Source: Alishewanella longhuensis
GTDB taxonomy: Bacteria > Pseudomonadota > Gammaproteobacteria > Enterobacterales > Alteromonadaceae
Direction of reading: 5' to 3'
DNA length: 38,819 nucleotides
NCBI RefSeq assembly: GCF_014653435.1
Contig: NZ_BNAO01000009.1
Location: 138,770-177,588, forward strand
Below the pieces are notes generated by a model, which was not told the DNA's origin, made no database searches, and saw only the letters and a list, made by a program, of their open reading frames with translations. Below are positions 16,275 through 24,709 of this stretch, piece after piece. Position numbers and translations under genes: made by a program. The first letter of the stretch is position 1; every line of letters starts with the position of its first letter.

Positions 16275-17759
16275 ATGAAATACAAAGATTTGCGGGACTT
16301 TATTCACCAGTTAGAGCAACGCGGTGAGTTAGTTCGGATAACACAACAAATTGATCCTGTCTTGGAAATGACCGAGATAGCCGATAGAACACTAAGAGCT
16401 GGCGGCCCGGCATTATTATTTGAAAATCCCAAAGGCTACGATATACCAGTACTCGCGAATTTATTTGGCACACCACAGCGGGTGGCGCTTGGCATGGGAC
16501 AAGAGGATGTTAGCGCATTGCGTGAAGTCGGTAAATTGCTGGCATTTCTCAAAGAACCGGAACCGCCGAAAGGCTTAAAGGATGCGTTTAGTAAATTGCC
16601 GATTTTTAAGCAAGTACTGAATATGTCGGTGAAGCAGGTGAAAAAAGCGGTTTGCCAACAAGTTGTGTTAAGCGGTGATCAGGTTGACTTAACCAAACTG
16701 CCTGTGATGACTTGCTGGCCTGGAGATGCCGCGCCCTTAATTACCTGGGGCCTAACCGTCACCAAGGGACCGCATAAAGAGCGGCAGAACCTCGGTATTT
16801 ATCGTCAGCAAGTGCTGGGTAAAAATAAGGTGATTATGCGCTGGTTATCACATCGTGGTGGCGCCCTGGATTTCTTTGAGTGGCAAAAAGCTCACCCCGG
16901 TGAACGTTTTCCGGTTGCAGTTGCGCTGGGTGCTGATCCAGCGACCATTCTGGGTGCGGTAACTCCGGTACCCGACACGCTATCTGAATATGGTTTTGCC
17001 GGTCTATTACGGGGTGATAATACCGAGGTCGTAAAATGTGTCAGTAATGATTTACAAGTTCCAGCTAACGCCGAATTTGTACTCGAAGGCTATATAGAGC
17101 CAGGGGAAATGGCACCGGAAGGACCTTATGGCGATCATACTGGTTATTATAACGAAGTCGATAGCTTTCCAGTATTCACCGTAACCCATATTACCCACCG
17201 CCAAGATCCGATTTACCACAGTACCTACACGGGTAGACCACCAGATGAACCAGCGATTCTCGGGGTTGCGCTTAATGAGGTGTTTGTACCTATATTGCAA
17301 AAGCAATTTCCAGAAATCACCGATTTTTATCTGCCGCCAGAAGGCTGTTCGTATCGCTTAGCAGTAGTGACGATGAAGAAGCAGTATCCTGGGCACGCGA
17401 AGCGGGTAATGATGGGCGTTTGGTCTTTCTTACGCCAATTTATGTACACTAAATTTGTGATAGTCTGCGACGATGATATTAATGCCCGCGACTGGCAAGA
17501 TGTGATTTGGGCTATTACCACCCGGATGGATCCCGCCAGAGATACAACTCTGGTAGAGAATACACCTATAGATTATTTGGATTTTGCCTCGCCAGTATCA
17601 GGTTTAGGCTCGAAAATGGGCATGGATGCAACGAATAAATGGCCAGGAGAAACCACCCGGGAATGGGGCGAACCCATTGTGATGTCAGATGAGATTAAAC
17701 AACGGATTGATACACTTTGGCCCAGTTTAGGTATTCCGCTACCGGATAAACAAAGATGA
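16275..17759 (+). CDS. ubiD: 4-hydroxy-3-polyprenylbenzoate decarboxylase UbiD
   Basis: Prenylated-FMN-dependent decarboxylase of ubiquinone synthesis, removing the carboxyl group of 3-polyprenyl-4-hydroxybenzoate. At 494 residues it is the length of E. coli UbiD. Family signatures include [20 protein letters not shown] at the start, [13 protein letters not shown] (about 188-200), the [12 protein letters not shown] active-site stretch (about 280) and [21 protein letters not shown] precedes the ATG. Its stop overlaps the ferredoxin start (ATGA), and fre follows, so the run ubiD-ferredoxin-fre is likely one transcript. This makes sense because the cofactor prenyl-FMN is made from reduced FMN. 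Confidence 0.96.
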   Translation: MKYKDLRDFIHQLEQRGELVRITQQIDPVLEMTEIADRTLRAGGPALLFENPKGYDIPVLANLFGTPQRVALGMGQEDVSALREVGKLLAFLKEPEPPKGLKDAFSKLPIFKQVLNMSVKQVKKAVCQQVVLSGDQVDLTKLPVMTCWPGDAAPLITWGLTVTKGPHKERQNLGIYRQQVLGKNKVIMRWLSHRGGALDFFEWQKAHPGERFPVAVALGADPATILGAVTPVPDTLSEYGFAGLLRGDNTEVVKCVSNDLQVPANAEFVLEGYIEPGEMAPEGPYGDHTGYYNEVDSFPVFTVTHITHRQDPIYHSTYTGRPPDEPAILGVALNEVFVPILQKQFPEITDFYLPPEGCSYRLAVVTMKKQYPGHAKRVMMGVWSFLRQFMYTKFVIVCDDDINARDWQDVIWAITTRMDPARDTTLVENTPIDYLDFASPVSGLGSKMGMDATNKWPGETTREWGEPIVMSDEIKQRIDTLWPSLGIPLPDKQR

Positions 17760-18034
17760 GTTTCCTGGTAACGGTGCAGCCAGCAAAGTTGCAATTTGCG
17801 GTAGACGCTAACGAAACTATTTTGCAGGCAGCGCTTAGGCAAGGCATAGATTTCCCCTATCGCTGCCAACAAGGTGTTTGTACCAGTTGTGTCTGTAAGT
17901 TGCGCAGCGGCAAGGTAAATTACGCGCCGCCTAGCCCGCTGACTGAAACGGACCGGCAGCAGTTCTTTGTTTACTGCTGCTTAGCCTATGCTGACTCAGA
18001 TTTAGAGCTTCACCACCCCTTTATTCGCGGCTGA
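17756..18034 (+). CDS. Plant-type [2Fe-2S] ferredoxin
   Basis: 92-residue electron carrier. The cluster cysteines are C37, C42 and C45 (CQQGVCTSC) with C75 (YCCLAY); an extra C47 and C74 are present. The spacing C-x4-C-x2-C...C is that of plant-type ferredoxins and of the ferredoxin domain of multi-domain reductases. The ATG overlaps the ubiD stop by four bases and fre follows 23 bases later. In enzymes such as CDP-6-deoxyhexose reductase, a ferredoxin domain and a Fre-like reductase domain are fused, so this gene and fre may form a split electron chain. The partner enzyme is not known. Confidence 0.93.
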   Translation: MSFLVTVQPAKLQFAVDANETILQAALRQGIDFPYRCQQGVCTSCVCKLRSGKVNYAPPSPLTETDRQQFFVYCCLAYADSDLELHHPFIRG

Positions 18035-18057
18035 GCGCCGCTTAACACGAGATGTTT

Positions 18058-18765
18058 ATGAACGCTATTGCTTGTCAGGTTGTTTCTATTGAAGCCTTAA
18101 CCCCGGTGGTTAGTAAAGTGTTATTAGCCCCCTCAATGCCAGTGCAGTTTACTGCTGGGCAGTATCTACAACTTTGTATAACACCCACTGATAAGCGCCC
18201 TTTTTCGATCGCCAGCATACCTGAGCAAGCATTGCTGGAGTTACATATTGGCACTCCGGAAGGTGATAGCTGGTCTAGTGTCGCGATGAGTCACTTACAA
18301 CAGCAGCATGCATTAGCGGCCCCAGTGCAAGTAGAAGTTGGCTTAGGTCAGGCGCAGTGGCACGCCCAGAGTGACAGGCCTGTTATTTTACTGGCAGGAG
18401 GCACAGGTTTTTCCTACGTGTACAGCATCGCCATGGCAATCGAAGCAGCAAAGCAAAATAAGCCGGTATTTTTATACTGGGGGGTACGGAATGAACAGGC
18501 GCTTTATTATCAGGCCGAGCTTGAGCAATGGGCGGCAACTAATTCTAAATTCCGTTTTATCCCAGTCGTGCAACAAGCAGCTACTTCTTGGTCAGGTAGG
18601 ACAGGCTTGGTACATGAAGCGGTACTGCATGATTTTGTTTCACTTGAGGCCTATGACATTTATATGGCAGGCCCCTTTGCGATGGCTGGCGTTGCCCGCG
18701 AGGCCTTTGCTGAGCAAGGTGGCCAGCGCGAGCATATGTTTGCAGATGCTTTTGCCTATATATAA
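18058..18765 (+). CDS. fre: NAD(P)H-flavin reductase Fre
   Basis: Reduces free FMN or FAD with NAD(P)H. It aligns well with E. coli Fre throughout: AGQYLQLCITPTDKRPFSIA (flavin-binding), GGTGFSYVYSIAMA (nucleotide-binding), IYWGVRNEQALY-like text and a C-terminal DAFAYI. I prefer ATG 18058, which aligns with the E. coli start and has CGAG at a better distance; an in-frame ATG at 18052 is possible. The final stop abuts, with no gap, the stop of the opposite-strand gene. It follows ubiD and a ferredoxin, and reduced FMN made here may feed prenyl-FMN synthesis. Confidence 0.94.
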   Translation: MNAIACQVVSIEALTPVVSKVLLAPSMPVQFTAGQYLQLCITPTDKRPFSIASIPEQALLELHIGTPEGDSWSSVAMSHLQQQHALAAPVQVEVGLGQAQWHAQSDRPVILLAGGTGFSYVYSIAMAIEAAKQNKPVFLYWGVRNEQALYYQAELEQWAATNSKFRFIPVVQQAATSWSGRTGLVHEAVLHDFVSLEAYDIYMAGPFAMAGVAREAFAEQGGQREHMFADAFAYI

Positions 18766-20115
18766 CTATTGCGCCAGCACCTCTATCAAATCGGCCGCAG
18801 GCTTGTAACCTGCGGTTTTTGCTTGCTCCAGTAAAGTAACACCTTCAGTTCGTTCACCATCCAGAATTAAGCGCGCACCATGCCAAGCCATCGCCATAGG
18901 GTCTTGCTGCTGTAAAAGATAGAATTGCCAATCTTCACGTTGTGCTCCCAGAATACGCTGAGCACGGCGATCGCCATTCACTGCAGCTTTTTTCCACCAA
19001 AATCCAGGAGTTAGCATAGCGTGTACCGGCAAATATTGTTGAATAATAATGCCATCTCTCTTACTTATTCTACTGAACGAACGATCCTGACTAATATTTT
19101 TCGTTAATTCAAATATGCCCGCCGCAGCTCCCCTAACTTTTAAACCTAATATTTTTTCTGGTTCTGGTTTATACAAACTGCTTATATCAAGCAACCGAAC
19201 AATTTCACCCTGCTCATTAGTTTGAACACTAACACTGCCCTCTAACGAGGATATATTTACTTCTAGCTTTTTAGTTTCGAACCACGCAGATAAATCAGGC
19301 GCGGACTGTGGCTCGGATAGAGATGGCTCGACATATACCAAAGCACCTGAAACCATCGAAACTAAGTTTAAAACGCTACCCAGCATTTCCTGATGTCGGC
19401 CAGAGCCAATCTGAGCATATTGCCATAGGTTCTGATGACTTAGAACTTGATTAGCTGAGCGCCCATTCATTGCACCCTTTACCCAGAAATTTAATTTAAC
19501 CGACAGTAAGTGTGGCTTACCTGTTGCTTCATATTGCCAACGACGCATAGCTCTAAAAGTGTAGGAATCAAAAACTCCCTCGGGAAAACCATCTATCGCA
19601 TCTACAACTTGCACTCGGCCACTACCGTCTACCAAGAATTGTAAAACTATATAACCGAAGGGGTTTTTCCTTGATACATCATCTGGGATATCTGGCATTG
19701 GTGTGCTAATTTGTGCTGGTGCGTGTTCTCGACTCAACTGATATGCTTTAGCATCTTGTTTAATGATAACAGCCGAAAAAGCCTTTGATGCAGCATCTTC
19801 TGCCGCTACCCGCTGCGCGGCGCTGGCCTCTTGATATATACGTTTTACTATCTCTGTAGCCTGTGGATGCTGTAACTTTTCGGCTAATAAAAAATGAGAT
19901 AACGCCTCTTCAAGATTAACTTCTTGCCCTTCACCATAGTACGCCATAACAGCTAAATTGAAAGCTGCGTCTGCATTACCCAGCGGCAGCAAATTTTCAA
20001 ACCCAACTTTGGCTGCAGAATATTTTTTATTCTCATATGCCTGTAATGCAACCAACCAATCAGCGCGAACACCAAAAGTTGCGACCAAAAATAATATTAA
20101 AAAAACTATTCGCAT
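18766..20115 (-). CDS. Secreted Sel1-repeat/TonB C-terminal-domain protein, copy A
   Basis: 449 residues with a signal peptide (1-18) and so probably periplasmic. Residues about 20-90 form Sel1-like helical repeats (AAFNLAVMAYYGEGQEVNLE). Residues about 140-215 resemble the TonB C-terminal domain (FGYIVLQFLVDGSGRVQVVD then FDSYTFRAMRRWQYEATG). A less conserved middle follows, then more Sel1-like repeats at the end (WWKKAAVNGDRRAQRILGA). It lacks the membrane helix and proline-rich arm of real TonB. It is clearly a paralog of the gene at 20852-22189, with the same domain order and matching phrases at both ends. The function is not known; it may bind a receptor TonB box or a cell-wall partner. 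Its stop directly touches the fre stop. Confidence 0.85.
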   Translation of the reverse strand: MRIVFLILFLVATFGVRADWLVALQAYENKKYSAAKVGFENLLPLGNADAAFNLAVMAYYGEGQEVNLEEALSHFLLAEKLQHPQATEIVKRIYQEASAAQRVAAEDAASKAFSAVIIKQDAKAYQLSREHAPAQISTPMPDIPDDVSRKNPFGYIVLQFLVDGSGRVQVVDAIDGFPEGVFDSYTFRAMRRWQYEATGKPHLLSVKLNFWVKGAMNGRSANQVLSHQNLWQYAQIGSGRHQEMLGSVLNLVSMVSGALVYVEPSLSEPQSAPDLSAWFETKKLEVNISSLEGSVSVQTNEQGEIVRLLDISSLYKPEPEKILGLKVRGAAAGIFELTKNISQDRSFSRISKRDGIIIQQYLPVHAMLTPGFWWKKAAVNGDRRAQRILGAQREDWQFYLLQQQDPMAMAWHGARLILDGERTEGVTLLEQAKTAGYKPAADLIEVLAQ

Positions 20116-20207
20116 TTAAAAGTCCCTGCTTAGAATTTTGATATCCATAAAAAGTTTAAATTATTCATATCGTAACCAAATACAGCTTAGCCATAATAGA
20201 CAAAAAA

Positions 20208-20246
20208 AAACTATATTTAAATAGTTTCATTAAAATTGTTAATTTT
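20208..20246. promoter_or_regulatory. Two AT-rich palindromes between copy A and fadM
   Basis: AAACTAT-N6-ATAGTTT (20208-20227) and AAAATT-GTT-AATTTT (20232-20246) lie in the 260-base divergent gap. Read on the minus strand, the first is followed by a T-run and resembles a weak terminator. They may instead be operators for fadM or copy A. Such low-complexity DNA can be symmetrical by chance. Confidence 0.3.
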
Positions 20247-20375
20247 ATCCATATTAAATAGCAAGACGGCGTCATTAATTTTAAATATAAAAAATACCTA
20301 GCTTATATTTATGCTGGAACAAGACGACCGCCTATGCCAAAATCAGAGTAAATACACTAAACAAAGAGCGAAACG

Positions 20376-20783
20376 ATGCAACATAAAACGCTGATTAAAG
20401 TTCGCGGCTACCACCTGGATATATACCAGCATGTAAATAACGCACGCTATCTGGAGTTCTTAGAAGAAGCGCGCTGGGGATATTTAGAAGATAGTGGTGA
20501 TATCGAATGGTTTGCAGCCCATGGCCTGGCTTGGGTCATCGTCAATATTAATATCAACTACAAAGTCGCCGCCACTATGGGGCAAACGTTGGAAGTGTAC
20601 ACCCAATTTAGCAAAGTTGCCGGTAAAAGTGCGGTCGTTTCGCAAGAGGTGCGGATTGCGGGGACTGATGCTGTGGCCGCCGATGCGCAAGTTACTTTTG
20701 TGTGCTTAAACCAAAAAACCGGTAAAGCCGTCACCATTGACGGCGAGTTGCGTAGCAGATTGGAACAACATCTGGCGAACTAA
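20376..20783 (+). CDS. fadM: Long-chain acyl-CoA thioesterase FadM
   Basis: Hotdog-fold thioesterase that hydrolyses acyl-CoA by-products of fatty-acid breakdown. The 135-residue protein aligns with E. coli FadM (YbaW) over its whole length, including VRGYHLDIYQHVNNARYLEF with the catalytic-loop aspartate, VIVNININYK and DAQVTFVCLNQKTGKA. It has its own promoter region and sits alone between two minus-strand paralogs, copies A and B. GAGCG precedes the ATG. In E. coli fadM is controlled by FadR and OxyR; no such site is recognisable here. Confidence 0.95.
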   Translation: MQHKTLIKVRGYHLDIYQHVNNARYLEFLEEARWGYLEDSGDIEWFAAHGLAWVIVNININYKVAATMGQTLEVYTQFSKVAGKSAVVSQEVRIAGTDAVAADAQVTFVCLNQKTGKAVTIDGELRSRLEQHLAN

Positions 20784-20789
20784 TTATCC

Positions 20790-20832
20790 TGGCGACCATC
20801 TGACAGAACACAGCTGCTCTCAGGTGGCGCCA
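20790..20832. terminator. Imperfect hairpin between convergent fadM and copy B
   Basis: TGGCG-(A)-CCATCTGA pairs with TCAGGTGG-CGCCA, extended by two more pairs after a mismatch, with a loop of about 10 bases. It lies in the 68-base gap between convergent stops. No strong T-run follows on either side, so terminator activity is uncertain. Confidence 0.4.
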
Positions 20833-20851
20833 GCAAAGTTTCATTAGTTAT

Positions 20852-22189
20852 TTATAGCAACAGGGTTTTTAGTTGGCTAGCCTGAGGGTAATGCAGCGCT
20901 ATCGCTTTCTCTAACCAATAAATGCCCTGGTCTTTCTCACCGTTCAGCAATAAATCCACCCCGACCCATGCCATCACCACCGGGTCTTCTTGCAATAATA
21001 AATACTCTTTCCAGGAATTAAAGCGGGCAGCTAAATTACGTTGCGCCCTAAGATCGCCATTTTTGGCGGCTTTGCGCCACCAGTAATAGCCATCTAAGGT
21101 GTTTGGCAGGTCGACTATTTTTTCAACCGAAACCCTGTTCTCGACTGACCCAAAGGATTGACGTAACACATAGTTACCCGCTGCAATCTTACCGCGGCCT
21201 TTCACCTGTTGCCCAATTAACTGGCTTGCTGCAGGAGAAGTTAAATTTGAATCATCGAGTACTTCGGTAATAGTCCCGTTTCTGGCCAATTGCACAATAG
21301 CTTTGCCACTGAAGTCTGTTACAAAAAAATGAAACTCAGCCTCGGCCTCTAACGCTTGCATAGTGGGCACGCGCGCAGCATCAGGCTCAGCCACCTTGAA
21401 AAAATTCAGCTCCTTTTGACTTTGCGTATTAATAACATGCAATACCGTGCCCAAGGCTTCTTGATGCGCTGGCGAGCCTTCGACAGCCAAGGACCATAAT
21501 TTTGAGCTTTTTAGCCAACGCTCTATGATAAGAGGCCTGATGCCGCCACTTATGGCAAAATCGAATTGTGCAGACTGCACGTGAAAGCGGCCAGTGGCTT
21601 CATAACGCCATTGCTTTATCGCCTGAATTGCCACCTCATCAAAAACAGCCGCAGGGTAGCTATCTATAGCATCCGCAGCATGCACTCTGCCTTCACCATC
21701 GACCAGTAAACGCAACGTCACATAACCAAACAAATTATCCCGTAATGCGCTTTTAGGGTACTCTGGCGCGACCTTTGTTAACGCCTTGAGTCTGCTTGGT
21801 CTTACTGAGGCTTGTTGCTGCTCTTGGTAATTGATAAAAAAAACATCGCTACGGAGCTTGGTATAGTATTGTTCCAACTGTTTTTTATGCTCATCGGTAA
21901 GTTGGTTAGAGACCGCGGTAAAGAGCCGCTCGGCTTCAGGGTGTTTAAGCTCAGTGGCTAACTGAAAATAAGCAGCAGCCAACGGCAAATTGCTAACTTG
22001 CCCCTCGCCGTTATAAGCCATGACTCCCAAATTGAAGACGGCATCTTTATTGCCCAGAGTAAGTAATTTTGAAAAAGCTAATTCTGCTTGCGCAAAGCTG
22101 GCATTTTCATAGGCTTCCATTGCACTTAACCAATTTGCTTTGCTGCTAAAACAGGCACTACATAACAACAAACAGATTAACCATTTCAT
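20852..22189 (-). CDS. Secreted Sel1-repeat/TonB C-terminal-domain protein, copy B
   Basis: 445 residues with the same layout as copy A at 18766-20115. A signal peptide (about 1-18) precedes Sel1-like repeats (about 20-90, AVFNLGVMAYNGEGQVSNLP). Then a TonB C-terminal-like domain (about 140-215; YPKSALRDNLFGYVTLRLLV and FDEVAIQAIKQWRYEATG), a variable middle and C-terminal Sel1-like repeats (YYWWRKAAKNGDLRAQRNLA). Copy B keeps the canonical 'APEYPKSALRDN' entry of TonB domains better than copy A. No membrane anchor is seen, so it is likely soluble in the periplasm. The gene pair, split only by fadM, points to a local duplication. The function is unknown. Confidence 0.85.
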   Translation of the reverse strand: MKWLICLLLCSACFSSKANWLSAMEAYENASFAQAELAFSKLLTLGNKDAVFNLGVMAYNGEGQVSNLPLAAAYFQLATELKHPEAERLFTAVSNQLTDEHKKQLEQYYTKLRSDVFFINYQEQQQASVRPSRLKALTKVAPEYPKSALRDNLFGYVTLRLLVDGEGRVHAADAIDSYPAAVFDEVAIQAIKQWRYEATGRFHVQSAQFDFAISGGIRPLIIERWLKSSKLWSLAVEGSPAHQEALGTVLHVINTQSQKELNFFKVAEPDAARVPTMQALEAEAEFHFFVTDFSGKAIVQLARNGTITEVLDDSNLTSPAASQLIGQQVKGRGKIAAGNYVLRQSFGSVENRVSVEKIVDLPNTLDGYYWWRKAAKNGDLRAQRNLAARFNSWKEYLLLQEDPVVMAWVGVDLLLNGEKDQGIYWLEKAIALHYPQASQLKTLLL

Positions 22190-22350
22190 TTAAACTCTCC
22201 CTGAGAAAAATTAAACTCATATTTAACTAAAACATTACTTAAAACAAGCCAAGATGTCACTGCGCTGCTCAATTCAGTTAAATGGTTCATATTCAGGATG
22301 CCGAAATAAGCCTGTCGGGTAAAAATTTATAACAACCCATAATGAAGAGG

Positions 22351-23079
22351 CTAACGATCTAACCATTTACTCATAACTTGCCTAAATAACACCGCATCAT
22401 CGCTTTCTTTGCACGGTATACCTTTTGCATCCATCAACTGTTCAAATCCGCTAAGCGCGGGATCAACAATCAAACAACGATCTCCCAGCTTAACCATTTG
22501 CATACCTACGCCCCTGGCGGCATTTTCAGCCTCAGAGCTAAGTTGCTGATGTTCTTTAGCCACGGTCAAACGGGGCTGCTTTTGTTGCTGTGACCAGCCG
22601 GCGTAGTCTGCTACTGGCGCACTATATTGTTGCGCAATACCCGATAATGCACGCTCTGCCAAACTGGCGGCGGTAGAGGATGTAGCGGCATGTTCCGAGA
22701 CTAACCTAGCGTCAGCGTCGACACTAGTCTGTTCCGTTGTTAACGTATCACTTAGTACTTCATACTGCTCTGTACTCCCCGTTGCCGTGGAAAACGCCTC
22801 TTCCTCGATGGGGCTGCGTGTATTGGGAGCAGCCTGAGTGGCAACGTTTGTTTCATCAGGCTCTGCCGGCAATACAGCTGCGACTACTTCAGTCAGCAGA
22901 GGCTCTGCTGGTACAACGGGCTTAGGGGGCGTATACAAATAACTCGATACGGGCTCAACAATAGCCGGCGGCGAGACAGGTAAGGGTCTTAACAGTAAGG
23001 CAAAAAATACCAGATGGATCAGCAATGCCAAGCTAACTGGCCATAAATAGCCGCGGTGCCAGTTTTGCTGCATGCCCAC
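22351..23079 (-). CDS. Membrane-anchored proline-rich periplasmic protein, unknown function
   Basis: 242 residues. One membrane helix near the N-terminus (about 11-30, YLWPVSLALLIHLVFFALLL) is followed by a proline-, Val- and Glu-rich stretch (about 31-75, with PPKPVVP and PAEPLLTEV). A Ser/Thr/Ala-rich spacer follows, then a small C-terminal region with two cysteines (GDRCLIVDP and GIPCKESDD). The first third looks like the anchor and arm of TonB, but no TonB C-terminal domain follows. Two ATGs (23079 and 23073) are possible starts. It lies between the heme/glycosylase operon and copy B on the same strand, 50 bases after the glycosylase gene. I do not recognise the family with certainty. Confidence 0.75.
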   Translation of the reverse strand: MGMQQNWHRGYLWPVSLALLIHLVFFALLLRPLPVSPPAIVEPVSSYLYTPPKPVVPAEPLLTEVVAAVLPAEPDETNVATQAAPNTRSPIEEEAFSTATGSTEQYEVLSDTLTTEQTSVDADARLVSEHAATSSTAASLAERALSGIAQQYSAPVADYAGWSQQQKQPRLTVAKEHQQLSSEAENAARGVGMQMVKLGDRCLIVDPALSGFEQLMDAKGIPCKESDDAVLFRQVMSKWLDR

Positions 23080-23129
23080 TCCTTGCGCTAAGCGACTAAC
23101 TAAGTATTACCCGAATGCTAAGACGCGGT

Positions 23130-23636
23130 TTAAAGCGAAAAATTCCCGGTAATTTGCTGCCAGAGCTGTAATTTTTGACTAAAAGGCATAGCGGCATAAG
23201 CGGGGCTGGTTGAAGGTAAAGCCAAGACGCGGGGAATTGGTGAGGTAAGATGTGGTATGACATGTTTTTGAAAACTTTGCGCTGCTTTACCGCCGTTCAA
23301 GGCTACCACGCTTATCTGTGGGTGGGCCGCAAAAAAGCTATCAAAATCATTCGCCCGTTCATTACGAATGGCGCTATCCAGACTCCCCTGCCGTTCACAG
23401 TGCGCCAAGACATCCCACAGCGCTACACCATTTGCAACTAACTGCTGTAAACGAGAGGCATAGGGTAAATCAGCAGTAAAACCATACAGGCTGGCCATAA
23501 TGGGCCAGAACGCATTGCGCGGGTGAGCATAATATTGTTGCTGCGCCAGCGAGACGGCACCGGGCATACTACCTAAAATCAGCACCCTGGCATCGGCGTT
23601 GGCTACCGGCGCCAGGCTTTGCAGCGGTGCTAGCAC
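23130..23636 (-). CDS. Hypoxanthine-DNA glycosylase (UDG family 6)
   Basis: Base-excision repair enzyme removing deaminated adenine (hypoxanthine) from DNA. The 168-residue protein has the family's motifs: VLILGSMPGAVSLAQQQYYA then HPRNAFWP near the N-terminus, NGVALWDVL in the middle, ALNGG, and LPSTSPAYA near the end. The family is distinguished from uracil glycosylases by NAFW and by the STSPA form of motif 2. Its start overlaps the hemY stop by 7 bases, so it is translated as the last gene of the hem operon. No functional link to heme synthesis is known to me. Confidence 0.88.
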   Translation of the reverse strand: MLAPLQSLAPVANADARVLILGSMPGAVSLAQQQYYAHPRNAFWPIMASLYGFTADLPYASRLQQLVANGVALWDVLAHCERQGSLDSAIRNERANDFDSFFAAHPQISVVALNGGKAAQSFQKHVIPHLTSPIPRVLALPSTSPAYAAMPFSQKLQLWQQITGNFSL

Positions 23637-24709
23637 AGATCGGGTTGATATTGTTTTACTTTTTGCCAGGCCATCGCCGCTTGCTCGCGATCGCCCTCTT
23701 GTTCAGCCAGATAGGCCAGTACAGCAAATAGATAGCCGTTAGTAGGGTTATCCCGCAGCCAATGTTGCACTGTTTTACGCAGCTTTAATACCGAGCGGCC
23801 CAGCGGGATCTGCCGTAAATAAGGCCAAGCTGCCGCTAAGTCGTTAATGCTTAACGACTGCACCAGTTTTTGCTCGGCTTGCTCACACAAACCGGCTTGT
23901 GCCTGTGCCCAGGCTAAGCCCAGTATAGCGGCATTCGATTTTCGCTCCTTTGTCGGTAAGCCTTGCCAGAAATCGGCATCTTCGCTAAAACCCTGTTGCA
24001 AACTTAGTTGCTGCAGGGCCAATGGGTAGATGGCGAAGCGTTGATATTGCCATTGCGCTTTGCTAAACCAACGCTGATTAATGGCCTGTGGCACCGTTTG
24101 CAGTAATTGCCGCCATTGCCCCGCTTGTTGCAGCGCTTGTAAATAAAGCTGACCAAGCGCAGCATCTTTAGCAGCTGCATCTAGATGTGACGCCAACACC
24201 TGACAAGCTTGGCCTGCTTGGCCTTGCTGCATTAGTAAGTCGGCCTGCACAAAAGCGCTATTACTATCTTCAGCAACCAAGGTCGCCGCAAGCTCAGTCG
24301 CCTGGCTCGTGTTACCCGCATACAAATTGGCATAACTTGCCAGCATACGCTTCTCATTTAAATAATGATGATCTTGTAAGGCAAGTTGTAATTGCTCGCT
24401 GGCTAACTGCCATTGCTGCCGGGCATAAGCTTGTAAGCCGTTGGCAAAGGCCTGCCGTGCTTTGCGTTCGCGTCGTGAGCGCAAAAAGTTAAACGAAATA
24501 TGCTGCCAGCGTGCCAGTTTCTTTACCAAGATACCTAATATGGACAACACAATTATTGTCGCAAGTAGCGCCAGCAATAAGCCCAACAGAGTCATTTCAA
24601 TAGTGTAACCCGCAACAATAATTTTAATGTAGCCGGGGTTGTTAATGAGTACTGGCCCCAATAGCATGGCCAGAATTAACAAGGCTGTGAGTAATAACAG
24701 CTTACTCAT
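23630..24709 (-). CDS. hemY: HemY, inner-membrane TPR protein of heme synthesis operon
   Basis: 359 residues, with two membrane helices (about 2-22 and 36-62) and then TPR-like repeats in the cytoplasm. The pattern MLLGPVLINNPGYIKIIVAG and the basic stretch RSRRERKARQAFANGLQAYA fit the proteobacterial HemY family (not the protoporphyrinogen oxidase of the same name). Its exact job in heme or tetrapyrrole metabolism is not settled. It overlaps hemX by 8 bases upstream and the glycosylase gene by 7 bases downstream. Length is a little under the E. coli protein (398). Confidence 0.93.
   Translation of the reverse strand: MSKLLLLTALLILAMLLGPVLINNPGYIKIIVAGYTIEMTLLGLLLALLATIIVLSILGILVKKLARWQHISFNFLRSRRERKARQAFANGLQAYARQQWQLASEQLQLALQDHHYLNEKRMLASYANLYAGNTSQATELAATLVAEDSNSAFVQADLLMQQGQAGQACQVLASHLDAAAKDAALGQLYLQALQQAGQWRQLLQTVPQAINQRWFSKAQWQYQRFAIYPLALQQLSLQQGFSEDADFWQGLPTKERKSNAAILGLAWAQAQAGLCEQAEQKLVQSLSINDLAAAWPYLRQIPLGRSVLKLRKTVQHWLRDNPTNGYLFAVLAYLAEQEGDREQAAMAWQKVKQYQPDLC

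Noticed and set aside
16055..16285. Minus-strand 76-residue Cys-rich open frame
   Set aside because: No ribosome site or domain; it overlaps the ubiD promoter and start.
18371..18808. Plus-strand 145-residue open frame inside fre
   Set aside because: It is in another frame of fre, whose alignment with E. coli Fre covers the whole region.
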